Positions 37,670 through 46,844 are shown, numbered from the stretch's first letter. The stretch is DNA of 64,000 nucleotides from an uncultured Rhizobium sp. (GCA_945952315.1 CAMFIE010000003.1:151291-215290); one strand, 5' to 3'. Numbers and translations: made by a program. Notes: generated from the sequence alone by a model not told the origin.

Positions 37670-39229
37670 ATGCTGCCCGAAAATATCCGCGCCGATAAGA
37701 CCCGCCCCTTCACCGGTGCAGAATATATGGAAAGCCTGCGCGATGGCCGCGAGGTCTATATCAATGGCGAGCGCGTGGCAGATGTGACGACCCATCCTGC
37801 CATGCGCAATTCGGTGCGCTCCCTTGCCCGGCTCTACGACGCGCTGCATGATCCGAAGACCAAGGACCGCCTGACGTCTCCGACCGATACCGGCAATGGC
37901 GGCTACACGCACAAATATTTCCGGGTTGCCAAATCCTCGGCGGAACTGGTTGCCCAGCAGGGCGCAATCGCCGACTGGGCGCGCATGTCCTACGGCTGGA
38001 TGGGACGCACCGCCGATTACAAGGCTGCCCTCATGAATACGCTCGGCGCCAATGCCGACTGGTACGGTCAGTTCAAGGACAATGCGCTGGCCTGGCACAA
38101 GCGCGCGCAGGAAAGCGTGCTGTTCATGAACCATGCCATCGTCAATCCGCCGATCGACCGCCACAAGCCGGCCGATCAGGTGAAGGACGTCTTCGTGCAT
38201 ATCACCAAGGAAACCGATGCGGGCATCTACGTCTCCGGCGCCAAGGTGGTGGCGACCTCCTCGGCCCTCACCCACTACAATTTCCTCGCCCAGTCGTCTG
38301 CAACCGTGACGGAAGACCCCTCGTTGTCCGTGATGTTCATCGTTCCGATGAATGCGCCGGGGATCAAGATGTTCTGCCGCGTTTCCTATGAAGAGACCGC
38401 CAATTCCGCCGGTCTGCCGTTCGATTATCCGCTGTCGTCGCGCTTTGACGAAAATGACGCGATCCTGGTGCTCGACAATGTCTTCATTCCCTGGGAAGAC
38501 GTACTTGTCCTGCGGGATGCGCAGAAGATCCTGTCCTTCCATCCCGCATCGGGCTTCATGCATGGCTATTGCTTCCAGGGATGCACCCGGCTTGCGGTGA
38601 AGCTCGATTTCCTGGCGGGTCTGCTTGCCAAGGCCCTGCGTGCCACCGGCGGCGATGCCTTCCGCGGCAATCAGGCGATGCTCGGCGAGGTGATCGCCAT
38701 TCGCCACCAGTTCTGGGCCTTCTCCAATGCCATGGCCTATAATCCGCAGCCCTGGGCAAATGGCGCCGTGCTGCCGAATATGGAAGCAGCGCTCTGCTAC
38801 CGCACCTTCATGTCGGAAGCCTATCCGAAGGTGATCGACATGGTCCGCCGCACAGTCGCCTCCGGTCTGATCTACCTCCCGTCTTCGGCCAAGGACTTCC
38901 ACAATCCGGAGATCAACCGCTATCTGTCGCAATATGTCCGCGGCTCCAATGACATGAGCCATATCGAGCGCATCAAGATCATGAAGCTGCTCTGGGATGC
39001 GACCGGTACGGAATTCGGTGGCCGTCATGCCCTCTACGAGCTGAACTATGCCGGAGCACCGGAGGAAGTGCGCCTTCAGGTGCTGAAGGGGGCAGAACGC
39101 ACAGGACGGCTGCGCGAAATGGAAGCGCTGGTCGATACCTGCATGAATGACTATGACGAAAACGGCTGGACCGGCGATACCTGGATGCAGTCTCTGAACG
39201 ACGACAGCCTGAAGGCCGCCGCCGAATAA
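37670..39229 (+). CDS. hpaB: 4-hydroxyphenylacetate 3-monooxygenase, oxygenase component
   Basis: A 519-residue flavin-dependent group D monooxygenase (E. coli HpaB is 520). It starts FTGAEYMESLRDGREVYINGERVADVTTHPAMRNS and contains NPPIDRHKPADQVKDVFVHITKETDAGIYVSGAKVVAT, typical of the family. It uses FADH2 from HpaC to hydroxylate 4-hydroxyphenylacetate to homoprotocatechuate, the first step of this cluster. AAGAGGAGG precedes the ATG at 37670. A large hairpin separates it from hpaC. Confidence 0.95.
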   Translation: MLPENIRADKTRPFTGAEYMESLRDGREVYINGERVADVTTHPAMRNSVRSLARLYDALHDPKTKDRLTSPTDTGNGGYTHKYFRVAKSSAELVAQQGAIADWARMSYGWMGRTADYKAALMNTLGANADWYGQFKDNALAWHKRAQESVLFMNHAIVNPPIDRHKPADQVKDVFVHITKETDAGIYVSGAKVVATSSALTHYNFLAQSSATVTEDPSLSVMFIVPMNAPGIKMFCRVSYEETANSAGLPFDYPLSSRFDENDAILVLDNVFIPWEDVLVLRDAQKILSFHPASGFMHGYCFQGCTRLAVKLDFLAGLLAKALRATGGDAFRGNQAMLGEVIAIRHQFWAFSNAMAYNPQPWANGAVLPNMEAALCYRTFMSEAYPKVIDMVRRTVASGLIYLPSSAKDFHNPEINRYLSQYVRGSNDMSHIERIKIMKLLWDATGTEFGGRHALYELNYAGAPEEVRLQVLKGAERTGRLREMEALVDTCMNDYDENGWTGDTWMQSLNDDSLKAAAE

Positions 39230-39246
39230 GCGCTCTTCCATCGATC

Positions 39247-39276
39247 CCGTCCGGAGCGGACATCGCCTCCGGACGG
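39247..39276 (+). repeat. Stable hairpin between hpaB and hpaC
   Basis: Perfect 10-bp inverted repeat CCGTCCGGAG / CTCCGGACGG with a 10-nt loop, in the 113-bp gap. No T run follows, so it looks more like an mRNA-stabilising or attenuating element than a strong terminator. It could give more HpaB than HpaC from one transcript. Confidence 0.55.
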
Positions 39277-39342
39277 CTTCCACCGCACGGTTCCTGGCAG
39301 TCCGCATCAAGACGGATCCTGCTTCAAGGGGAGGACAAGGTC

Positions 39343-39855
39343 ATGTCCGAAGTTTCAAAGGGCGAGTTCCGCGATGCGATGGCCCGCGTCTGCGCGCCAG
39401 TCAATATCATCACCACGGATGGACCGCACGGGCGCGGCGGTTTTACCGCAACCGCCATGTGCTCGGTCAGTGACGAACCACCATCGCTTCTGGTCTGCAT
39501 GAACGGACGCTCGGCACAGCGCGATCTGTTTCTTTCGAACGGGCGCTTCTGCGTCAATGTACTCACCCATGAGCATCAGCATCTGGCGGGCAAGTTTGCC
39601 GGTCAGGTGCAGGATATGGCCGAACGCTACGCCGCCGCCGAATGGGTGATCATGGAAAGCGGCACGCCGGCGCTCAAAGACGCGATCGTCAATTTCGAAT
39701 GCGAGATTGAAAGCGTGCAGCAGGCGGGCACCCACAATATCATGATTGCCCGGGTTACCGGCATCCGTCGCAGGCAAGATGGCAATGCGCTCGTCTACAT
39801 GGATCGCGCCTACATGCAGCCTGCGGCTGCCTCAAACGGCGGGTTCGGGGGTTAG
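39343..39855 (+). CDS. hpaC: 4-hydroxyphenylacetate 3-monooxygenase, flavin reductase component
   Basis: A 170-residue NAD(P)H:flavin oxidoreductase of the short-chain FMN-binding split-barrel family. RVCAPVNIITTDGPHGRGGFTATAMCSVSDEPPSLLVCMNG is the flavin-binding segment, followed by FCVNVLTHEHQHLAGKFAG. It supplies FADH2 to HpaB. Its stop codon overlaps that of the convergent hpaR gene by 4 bp. A hairpin lies upstream, between it and hpaB. Confidence 0.93.
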   Translation: MSEVSKGEFRDAMARVCAPVNIITTDGPHGRGGFTATAMCSVSDEPPSLLVCMNGRSAQRDLFLSNGRFCVNVLTHEHQHLAGKFAGQVQDMAERYAAAEWVIMESGTPALKDAIVNFECEIESVQQAGTHNIMIARVTGIRRRQDGNALVYMDRAYMQPAAASNGGFGG

Positions 39856-40313
39856 TCCCCGGAGCCCCGGATGCTCCCCGATCCGCCATTCTGGCTTTCC
39901 ACCAGCGCATCGAGAAGATCGAGCAGTTCTTCCACCCGCTCCGGCCCGAAACGGCGCTCGATCTCGTTATAGATTGCCTGCCGTTCCGGCTGCACCTCAT
40001 CGATCAGCGCGCTGCCTGCGGGCGAGATCGAAAGCTGGATGCGGCGGCCATCATCCTTGAACTTGCCGACCGTGATAAAGCCGCGCTCGACCAAGGTCTT
40101 GATGATGCGGGTCAGGCTCGGCGCAAGGATAGAAGCTCGCTCGCACACATCCGAAGCATCAAGGGGGCCCGCCTCCTGCAGCACGCGCAAGACACGCCAT
40201 TGCTGCTCGGAAACATTGTGTGCGGACAGCATCGGCCGGAATTTCGACATCACCGCCTCACGGCCACGCAGCAGCGACATGGGCAAAGAGCGGCGCGTAT
40301 TCTTTGGCAGCAC
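39852..40313 (-). CDS. hpaR: Homoprotocatechuate degradation repressor HpaR (MarR family)
   Basis: A 153-residue MarR-type regulator. REAVMSKFRPMLSAHNVSEQQWRVLRVLQEAGPLDASDVCERASILAPSLTRIIKTLVERGFITVGKFKDDGRR matches HpaR of E. coli, which represses the meta-cleavage genes until homoprotocatechuate or 4-HPA is present. The start is GTG at 40313, after GGGGAGA; an internal ATG at 40280 is possible. It is divergent from the isomerase gene, with a palindrome TTAACGTGTTAA in the gap as probable operator. Confidence 0.9.
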   Translation of the reverse strand: MLPKNTRRSLPMSLLRGREAVMSKFRPMLSAHNVSEQQWRVLRVLQEAGPLDASDVCERASILAPSLTRIIKTLVERGFITVGKFKDDGRRIQLSISPAGSALIDEVQPERQAIYNEIERRFGPERVEELLDLLDALVESQNGGSGSIRGSGD

Positions 40314-40508
40314 TGTTTTTCTCCCCGGACCGGCCCAGCGCGGGGCCCTGGCATTCAGCCTCTATGCTCCCGGCTTATAATTGACACGGCTTGCCCTTTG
40401 CAATCGGCAAGGCCGGGCAGTGTCAGGGCGAGCGTTTTTATCCAGCCGGAATCCGCTGAAATCTATTCCGGAAGAGACCCAAGACGCTTGACAAGGCCGG
40501 ATAATTAA

Positions 40509-40520
40509 TTAACGTGTTAA
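40509..40520. promoter_or_regulatory. Putative HpaR operator in front of the meta-cleavage genes
   Basis: TTAACGTGTTAA is an imperfect palindrome in an AT-rich stretch, 47 bp before the isomerase start and within the 250-bp gap that separates it from hpaR. MarR-type repressors bind such sites. Part of it (ACACGTTAA on the minus strand) recurs upstream of the UPF0261 operon. Confidence 0.5.
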
Positions 40521-40566
40521 CTAGATTGGCGGTTCGATTGGGCAAACCGCCGCCTGGAGGTAGACA

Positions 40567-40953
40567 ATGCCCCATTTCCGCATGGAATATTCCGCCAATC
40601 TCGAGGCCAAGGTCAACATGACGGCGCTTTGCGATCTGGTGCGGCAAACGATTCTGGCCACCGGTCTTTTCGAGATCGGTGCCGTGCGGGTGCGTGCCTT
40701 TCCGGCCGACCACTGGTCGATAGCCGACAATCTACCGGAAAACAGCTTTATCGACATGGAATTCCGCATCGGCAAAGGGCGTTCGATCGACGACAAGAAG
40801 ATGGCGGGAGAAGCAATCTTCGCCTCGGTCACGGCATTTCTGAAGGAACGGTTCGAAACACCGCATTTTGCCCTTTCACTGGAAATCCGCGAGATCGATG
40901 CAGAGCTGAGCTGGAAGAAAAATGCCATCCATCCGCGCCTGCGCGGCGCATGA
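40567..40953 (+). CDS. hpaF: 5-carboxymethyl-2-hydroxymuconate delta-isomerase
   Basis: A 128-residue tautomerase-superfamily enzyme (also called HpcD). PHFRMEYSANLEAKVNM starts with the catalytic Pro after Met removal. GAVRVRAFPADHWSIADN and FIDMEFRIGKGRSIDDKKMAGEAIF are characteristic of CHMI. It moves the double bond in the ring-cleavage product after oxidation. It is the first gene of the plus-strand unit running to hpaI. GGAGG precedes the ATG. Confidence 0.93.
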   Translation: MPHFRMEYSANLEAKVNMTALCDLVRQTILATGLFEIGAVRVRAFPADHWSIADNLPENSFIDMEFRIGKGRSIDDKKMAGEAIFASVTAFLKERFETPHFALSLEIREIDAELSWKKNAIHPRLRGA

Positions 40954-40998
40954 AATCCCGTCTCCGGCCCTTGAGACAAGCACACGGAAAGAGTGATC

Positions 40999-42516
40999 AT
41001 GTCCACATTTGAAGAAAACCTGAAAACGGCCGAAGCCTTTCTTGCCCGGTTCCGGAACGACGGCGTGATGAACCATATCGGCGGGGAGACGCAGGCCGCA
41101 TCGGACAACGAGACCTTCGAGATCATTTCCCCTGTCGACCTGAAGGTGCTGGCGCGGGTCGCACGCGGCAAGGCGGCCGATATCGATCGTGCAGCAAAGG
41201 CGGCAAAGGCTGCCTTTCCTGCCTGGGCTGCCGTGCCGGGTGACGAGCGCAAGAAGATCCTGCACCGGATTGCCGATGCGATTGTGGCACGCGCCGAAGA
41301 AATCGCGCTCGTGGAATGCATGGATACCGGGCAATCGCTGAAATTCATGGCGAAGGCCGCCCTTCGCGGCGCCGAAAACTTCCGCTTCTTCGCAGACCGT
41401 GCACCGGAAGCCCGCGACGGCAAGGCGTTGCACGGGCCGGGGCAACTGAACATCACCACCCGCACGCCAATCGGTCCGGTCGGGGTGATCACCCCATGGA
41501 ACACGCCGTTCATGCTTTCCACCTGGAAGATTGCGCCGGCACTCGCCGCAGGCTGCACCGTGGTGCACAAGCCCGCGGAATTTTCGCCGCTCACCGCCCG
41601 TCTTATGGTCGAGATTGCCGAGGAGGCTGGCCTGCCGAAGGGTGTCTGGAACCTTGTCAACGGTCTTGGCGAGGAAGCCGGCAAGGCGCTGACCGAGCAT
41701 CCGGATATCAAGGCCATCGGCTTCGTCGGGGAAAGCCGCACCGGCTCGATGATCATGAAGCAGGGTGCCGACACGCTGAAGCGGGTGCATTTCGAGCTCG
41801 GTGGCAAGAACCCCGTGATCGTTTTTGCGGATGCGGATCTGGAGCGCGCCGCCGATGCCGCCGTCTTCATGATCTATTCGCTGAATGGCGAGCGCTGCAC
41901 CTCGTCTTCGCGCTTGCTGGTCGAAGCGTCGATCTATGACCGGTTTACCGCGCTCGTTGCGGAAAAGGCAAAGCGCATCCCGGTCGGCCATCCGCTTGAC
42001 CCGAAGACGGTCGTTGGTCCGCTAATCCATCCCGTGCATGAAAAGAAGGTGCTTGAATATATCGCGATCGGTCGCGGTGAAGGGGCTGCCGTTGCCGCGG
42101 GCGGCGAGAAATACGAGGGGCCGGGTGGCGGCTGCTATGTGTCGCCCACGCTCTTTACCGGCGTGCGCAACGACATGCGCATCGCCCAGGAGGAAATCTT
42201 TGGGCCCGTGCTTTCAGCAATCTCTTTCACGGACGAAGCGGAAGCGGTGCGACTGGCCAATGATGTGCAATATGGCCTGACCGGTTATGTCTGGACCAAT
42301 GACGTGACGCGCGCGCTCCGGGTAACCGACCAGTTGGAGGCGGGCATGATCTGGGTGAACTCGGAAAATGTCCGGCATCTCCCAACCCCGTTCGGCGGCG
42401 TCAAGAATTCTGGCATCGGCCGCGACGGCGGCGACTGGTCCTTCGATTTTTACATGGAAACCAAGAATATCGCCTTTGCCACCAAGGCGCACGCTATCCA
42501 GAAGCTCGGCGGCTGA
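40999..42516 (+). CDS. hpaE: 5-carboxymethyl-2-hydroxymuconate semialdehyde dehydrogenase
   Basis: A 505-residue NAD-dependent aldehyde dehydrogenase. Catalytic Glu is in HFELGGKNPVIVFADADLERAADAAVFMIYSLNGERCTSSSRLLVE, with the catalytic Cys in GERCTSS. NHIGGETQAASDNETFEIISPVD and the close C-terminal FGGVKNSGIGRDGGDWSFDFYMETKNI are characteristic of HpaE. It oxidises the ring-fission semialdehyde to the dicarboxylic acid. ATG at 40999 follows GGAAAGAG; a GTG two codons earlier is possible. Confidence 0.94.
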   Translation: MSTFEENLKTAEAFLARFRNDGVMNHIGGETQAASDNETFEIISPVDLKVLARVARGKAADIDRAAKAAKAAFPAWAAVPGDERKKILHRIADAIVARAEEIALVECMDTGQSLKFMAKAALRGAENFRFFADRAPEARDGKALHGPGQLNITTRTPIGPVGVITPWNTPFMLSTWKIAPALAAGCTVVHKPAEFSPLTARLMVEIAEEAGLPKGVWNLVNGLGEEAGKALTEHPDIKAIGFVGESRTGSMIMKQGADTLKRVHFELGGKNPVIVFADADLERAADAAVFMIYSLNGERCTSSSRLLVEASIYDRFTALVAEKAKRIPVGHPLDPKTVVGPLIHPVHEKKVLEYIAIGRGEGAAVAAGGEKYEGPGGGCYVSPTLFTGVRNDMRIAQEEIFGPVLSAISFTDEAEAVRLANDVQYGLTGYVWTNDVTRALRVTDQLEAGMIWVNSENVRHLPTPFGGVKNSGIGRDGGDWSFDFYMETKNIAFATKAHAIQKLGG

Positions 42517-42600
42517 TCGCCGGGCTCTTGCCTCACCCGTTCAACGAGACCCGCCAGCCGCTTCCCCGGAGGAGGTGGAGCGCTGGCCAAGGAGGGAAAC

Positions 42601-43581
42601 ATGCCCGTTCCAAGCCCCAATCTTTACCCGGATTTCAACACGGTTCGGCTGAGCCATGTGGAGTTCATCGTCAAGGACCTTGCCGCCTCTCGCGCCTTCT
42701 ATGTGGATACGCTCGGCCTGCAGGTCACGCATGAGGACGCAAACTCCATCTATCTGCGGGCCATGGAAGAGCGCGGCCATCATTGCATCGTGCTGAAGAA
42801 GGGCGAGGAGCCGGTCGCCAATGTGCTTGGCATGAAGGTCTATGCGGAAGAGGATCTCGACCGCGCCAAGGCGTTCTTTGACAAAAAGGGCCTGCCGACT
42901 GCCTGGGTGGAACGTCCCTATCAGGGCCGTACACTGCGCACCCGGGACAATTTCGGCGTTCCGCTGGAATTTTATCACAAGATGGATCGGCTGGCGCCGA
43001 TCCATCAGAAATATGCGCTTTACAAGGGTGTGAAACCGCTGCGCATCGACCACTTCAACTGTTTCTCGCCGGATGTGGATGCTTCGGTTGCCTTCTATAA
43101 CGAGATGGGCTTCCGGGTAACGGAATATACCGAGGACGAAGAATCGAAGAAGCTCTGGGCCGCCTGGATGCACCGCAAGGGCGGCGTGCATGACATGGCC
43201 TTTACCAATGGCCGTGGCCCCCGCCTGCACCATACTGCCTTCTGGGTGCCGACGCCCCTCAACATCATCGATCTGCTCGACCTGATGTCGACCACCGACT
43301 ATCTGAAGAATATCGAGCGCGGCCCGGGCCGCCATGGCATTTCCAATGCCTTCTTCCTCTATATCCTTGATCCGGACGGCCATCGGATCGAAATCTACTG
43401 CTCGGACTACCAGACGGTCGACCCTGATCTCGAGCCGATCAAATGGGACCTCAAGGACCCGCAGCGCCAGACGCTCTGGGGCGCACCGGCACCGAAGAGC
43501 TGGTTCGAACATGGCAGCCTGTTTGCCGAAGCGGAGCTTCGTGATTCGGGCCTGAAGGCAACGCCGATCATCGCGCCCTGA
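42601..43581 (+). CDS. hpaD: 3,4-dihydroxyphenylacetate 2,3-dioxygenase (type I extradiol)
   Basis: A 326-residue extradiol dioxygenase of the vicinal-oxygen-chelate family, made of two glyoxalase-like repeats. The metal ligands are the His in LRIDHFNCF, the His in RLHHTAFW and the Glu in HRIEIYC. It opens homoprotocatechuate next to the hydroxyls. It resembles the Brevibacterium/Arthrobacter two-domain type rather than the unrelated E. coli HpaD (LigB type), a replacement often seen in rhizobia. Iron or manganese use cannot be told from the sequence. Confidence 0.93.
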   Translation: MPVPSPNLYPDFNTVRLSHVEFIVKDLAASRAFYVDTLGLQVTHEDANSIYLRAMEERGHHCIVLKKGEEPVANVLGMKVYAEEDLDRAKAFFDKKGLPTAWVERPYQGRTLRTRDNFGVPLEFYHKMDRLAPIHQKYALYKGVKPLRIDHFNCFSPDVDASVAFYNEMGFRVTEYTEDEESKKLWAAWMHRKGGVHDMAFTNGRGPRLHHTAFWVPTPLNIIDLLDLMSTTDYLKNIERGPGRHGISNAFFLYILDPDGHRIEIYCSDYQTVDPDLEPIKWDLKDPQRQTLWGAPAPKSWFEHGSLFAEAELRDSGLKATPIIAP

Positions 43582-43645
43582 TCCAGAATATGCTCTTCCC
43601 CGCGCGGGGAATGGAATACAGCACAGTCCGGAAGAGAGAACGACC

Positions 43646-44518
43646 ATGCAGACCCGCTTCGCGAGCTTCACCCGCCATGGCAAGGATGGCTATGGATTGA
43701 TCACCGAAAAGGGTGTGATCGATCTTTCCGCCCGCTTTGGATCGGATTATCCGACCCTGCAGGCGGTGGTGGAAAAAGGGGCCCTGAAGGCACTGGCTGC
43801 AAAAGCGGCCGGGCTTGCGGCAGATTTTCCCGAAAGCGAGATCACCTATCAGATCCCGATCCGCAATCCGGAAAAGCTCATCTGTGTCGGTGTGAATTTT
43901 CCGGACCGCAACGAGGAATACAAGGACGGGCAGGCCGCACCCTCCAATCCCTCCCTGTTCATCCGCTTTCCGCGCTCCTTTACCGGGCACGGCGAGCCGC
44001 TGATCCGCCCGCCGGAAAGCCCGCAGCTCGATTATGAAGGCGAAATCGTCATCGTGATCGGCAAGGGAGGAAGACGCATTCCCGAAGCAGAGGCGCTCGA
44101 TCACATCGCCGCCCTTTCGCTGTGCAACGAAGGCACAATTCGCGATTGGGTGCGGCATGCGAAATTCAATGTCACGCAGGGCAAGAATTTCGACCGGACC
44201 GGCTCGATCGGCCCCTGGCTGGTGCCTTTCGAGAGCGAGGCGCAACTGGCCGATATCCGGCTCGTGACCCGGGTGAACGGCGAGATACGGCAGGAAGACC
44301 GCACAAGCCGGATGATCTTTTCCTTCCGCAGGATCATCAACTACATCTCCACCTTCACCACCCTGGTGCCCGGCGACGTGATCGTGACCGGTACGCCGAC
44401 AGGCGCCGGTGCACGGTTCGATCCGCCCGTCTGGCTGAAACCCGGCGATGTGATAGAGGTGGAAGCAGACGGCATCGGTGTTTTGCGAAACACCGTCGCA
44501 GACGAGGGAGAGGCATGA
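43646..44518 (+). CDS. Fumarylacetoacetate hydrolase family enzyme, probable HpaG decarboxylase/isomerase
   Basis: A 290-residue FAH-fold protein. LICVGVNFPDRNEEY, the metal-binding DYEGEIVIVIGKGGRRI and the C-terminal VIVTGTPTGAGARFDPPVWLKPGDVIEVEADGIG are typical. Its place between hpaD and hpaH suggests 5-oxopent-3-ene-1,2,5-tricarboxylate decarboxylase and/or 2-hydroxyhepta-2,4-diene-1,7-dioate isomerase. In E. coli one fused 429-residue protein (HpaG) carries both activities; here there is one domain only. Its stop overlaps the hpaH start region. Alternative: an acylpyruvase-like FAH protein. Confidence 0.85.
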   Translation: MQTRFASFTRHGKDGYGLITEKGVIDLSARFGSDYPTLQAVVEKGALKALAAKAAGLAADFPESEITYQIPIRNPEKLICVGVNFPDRNEEYKDGQAAPSNPSLFIRFPRSFTGHGEPLIRPPESPQLDYEGEIVIVIGKGGRRIPEAEALDHIAALSLCNEGTIRDWVRHAKFNVTQGKNFDRTGSIGPWLVPFESEAQLADIRLVTRVNGEIRQEDRTSRMIFSFRRIINYISTFTTLVPGDVIVTGTPTGAGARFDPPVWLKPGDVIEVEADGIGVLRNTVADEGEA

Positions 44519-45321
44519 TGCTGCGTGACGATCAGGTGAATGATGCCGCCAGACGGCTGTTCGAGGCGGAAAAGGCGAGAAAGCAGATCCGGATTCTGAG
44601 CCTCGATTTTCCTGATGCCACCATGGATGACGCCTATCGGGTGCAGGCCGAACTGGTGCGCCTGAAAATCGCTGATGGACGGGTACAGAAGGGCTGGAAA
44701 ATCGGGCTTACCTCCAAGGCGATGCAATATGCGCTGAACATCAACATTCCCGATTCCGGCGTGCTGCTGGATGACATGTTCTTCCCCGACAGCGCCACCA
44801 TTCCGGCAGACCGTTTCATTCAGCCGCGCATCGAGGCGGAAATCGCCTTCATCATGAAGGCTCCGCTCAAGGGTCCGGGCGTCACGATTTTCGACGTGCT
44901 GAATGCCACCGATTTCATCACGCCGTCGCTGGAAATTCTCGATACCCGCATCGAACGGGTTGATCCCGAGACGAAGAAGACCCGCACCATTTTCGACACA
45001 ATATCCGACAATGCGGCCAATGGCGGGATCGTGATGGGCGGACGTCCGGTACGGCCGCTGGAGGCCGACATGCGCTGGATGGGTGCTATCGTCTCGCGCA
45101 ATGGCGAGATCGAGGAAACGGGGCTTGGTGCCGGCGTGCTCAACCATCCGGCTGCGGGCATTGCATGGCTTGCAAACCGGCTCGGACAATATGGCTCTTC
45201 CATTTCGGCGGGCGATGTGGTGCTTTCAGGCTCCTTCATCCGCCCCGTTGAGGCCCGCCATGGCGATACGATCGTCGCGGATTTCGGCCCTTACGGTACC
45301 GTCTCCGCCTATTTTGCTTAA
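44518..45321 (+). CDS. hpaH: 2-oxo-hept-3-ene-1,7-dioate hydratase
   Basis: A 267-residue hydratase, the same length as E. coli HpaH. AARRLFEAEKARKQIRILSLDFPDATMDDAYRVQAELVRLKIADGRVQKGWKIGLTSKAMQ is the family N-terminus; IEAEIAFIM carries metal-binding Glu residues. It adds water to 2-oxohept-3-enedioate, giving 4-hydroxy-2-oxoheptanedioate for HpaI. Two ATG codons stand side by side (44515 and 44518) after GGGAG; the second gives the usual length and better spacing. It overlaps the previous stop codon. Confidence 0.93.
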   Translation: MLRDDQVNDAARRLFEAEKARKQIRILSLDFPDATMDDAYRVQAELVRLKIADGRVQKGWKIGLTSKAMQYALNINIPDSGVLLDDMFFPDSATIPADRFIQPRIEAEIAFIMKAPLKGPGVTIFDVLNATDFITPSLEILDTRIERVDPETKKTRTIFDTISDNAANGGIVMGGRPVRPLEADMRWMGAIVSRNGEIEETGLGAGVLNHPAAGIAWLANRLGQYGSSISAGDVVLSGSFIRPVEARHGDTIVADFGPYGTVSAYFA

Positions 45322-45333
45322 AAGGAAAGACCC

Positions 45334-46137
45334 ATGCCTGCTCCGAAAAACCCCTTCAAGTCAGGCCTGAAGGGCGACAGGGCACTGATCGGCTTCTGGC
45401 TGAGTCTCGCAAGCCCCTATACGGCAGAGATCGCCGCCGGAGCCGGTTTCGACTGGCTGCTGATCGACGGAGAGCATGGACCGAACGATATTCCGCTGCT
45501 GCTTTCCCAGTTGCAGACGCTGGCTGCCCATGCCGTCGCGCCTGTGGTGCGGGTGCCAATTGGCGAGACCTGGATGATCAAGCAGGTGCTGGATATCGGC
45601 GCGCAGACGGTTCTGGTGCCGATGGTGGAAACCGCCGAGCAGGCGCGCCAGCTGGTCAAGGCCATGAACTATCCGCCGAAAGGCGTGCGTGGCGTGGGAG
45701 CAGCCGTTGCCCGCGCCTCCGCCTTCAACCGGATTCCGGACTATCTGACGACCGCCAATGACGAGGTCTGTCTGATCGTTCAGGCCGAAAGCAAGGCAGC
45801 GGTTGACGCCATCGAGGAGATTGCCGCTGTCGATGGCGTGGACGGTATCTTCATCGGACCTGCCGATCTTGCTGCTGACATGGGTTATCCGGGCCGCGGC
45901 ACGGAGCCCGTGGTTCTGGAAACCATCGAAAAGGCGATCACCCGCATCATTGCCGCGGGCAAGCCCGCGGGTATCCTCAATTCCGATCCGAAACTTGCCA
46001 GCCGCTATATCGAGCTCGGCGCGAAATTCGTGGCGGTCGGCACGGATGTGACGCTGTTTTCGCAGGCAACCACAAATCTTGCACGGTCCTACAAGGGCGA
46101 TGCGGCACCGGTGGCAAAGTCATCGTCGAGCTATTAA
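45334..46137 (+). CDS. hpaI: 4-hydroxy-2-oxoheptanedioate aldolase
   Basis: A 267-residue class II aldolase of the HpcH/HpaI family. FDWLLIDGEHGPND, PVVRVP with the catalytic Arg, VLVPMVETAEQAR, MNYPPKGVRGVG and DGIFIGPADLAADMG are conserved, holding the divalent metal and pyruvate. It splits the last intermediate to pyruvate and succinate semialdehyde. AAGGAAAG precedes the ATG. It closes the hpa unit; no clear terminator follows before cmk. Confidence 0.94.
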   Translation: MPAPKNPFKSGLKGDRALIGFWLSLASPYTAEIAAGAGFDWLLIDGEHGPNDIPLLLSQLQTLAAHAVAPVVRVPIGETWMIKQVLDIGAQTVLVPMVETAEQARQLVKAMNYPPKGVRGVGAAVARASAFNRIPDYLTTANDEVCLIVQAESKAAVDAIEEIAAVDGVDGIFIGPADLAADMGYPGRGTEPVVLETIEKAITRIIAAGKPAGILNSDPKLASRYIELGAKFVAVGTDVTLFSQATTNLARSYKGDAAPVAKSSSSY

Positions 46138-46208
46138 GCGCATCACCGTTTGAAGCGGCAGGCCGGATCGGCTATGAGCGGGCACATCGCAACATCAGGG
46201 ATTGACCG

Positions 46209-46844
46209 ATGAGCTTCACCATCGCCATCGACGGACCGGCAGCCGCCGGCAAGGGTACGCTGTCGCGGCTGATTGCCGATCACTATGGCTTTCACCATCT
46301 GGATACGGGTCTGACCTATCGTGCCACCGCGCGGGCGCTTCTCGAGAAAGGCCTGCCACTCGATGACGAGGCAACGGCTGCGGCGCTCGCGGAAAATCTG
46401 GATCTCAACGGTCTCGACCGGTCCGTGCTTTCCGCCCATGCGATCGGCGAGGCGGCCTCGAAAATCGCGGTGATGGGCAAGGTGCGTTCGGCCCTGGTAG
46501 CTGCCCAGCGCCGCTTTGCCGGTCAGGAACCCGGAACCGTGCTTGACGGGCGCGATATCGGCACCGTGGTCTGTCCGGATGCCGCCGTGAAGCTTTATGT
46601 GACCGCGAGCGCCGAAGTGCGCGCGCGGCGCCGCTATGAAGAAATTCTAGCCCGTGGTGAAACAGCCGATTTCGACCGCATTTTCGAGGATGTGAAAATC
46701 CGCGATGCGCGCGACATGAACCGGGCGGAAAGTCCTTTGAAACCGGCGGATGATGCGCACTTGCTAGATACATCGGAAATGAGTATAGAGGCCGCATTTG
46801 ACGCTGCCCGCTCGCTGATCGATCAGGCGCTGAAAACGAAATGA
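46209..46844 (+). CDS. cmk: Cytidylate kinase
   Basis: A 211-residue NMP kinase. The P-loop is [17 protein letters not shown], then [35 protein letters not shown], and [30 protein letters not shown]. It phosphorylates CMP and dCMP. The order cmk-rpsA is widespread in bacteria and the pair reads on the same strand here with a 171-bp gap. It may have its own promoter, since the preceding genes belong to the hpa unit. Confidence 0.96.
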   Translation: MSFTIAIDGPAAAGKGTLSRLIADHYGFHHLDTGLTYRATARALLEKGLPLDDEATAAALAENLDLNGLDRSVLSAHAIGEAASKIAVMGKVRSALVAAQRRFAGQEPGTVLDGRDIGTVVCPDAAVKLYVTASAEVRARRRYEEILARGETADFDRIFEDVKIRDARDMNRAESPLKPADDAHLLDTSEMSIEAAFDAARSLIDQALKTK

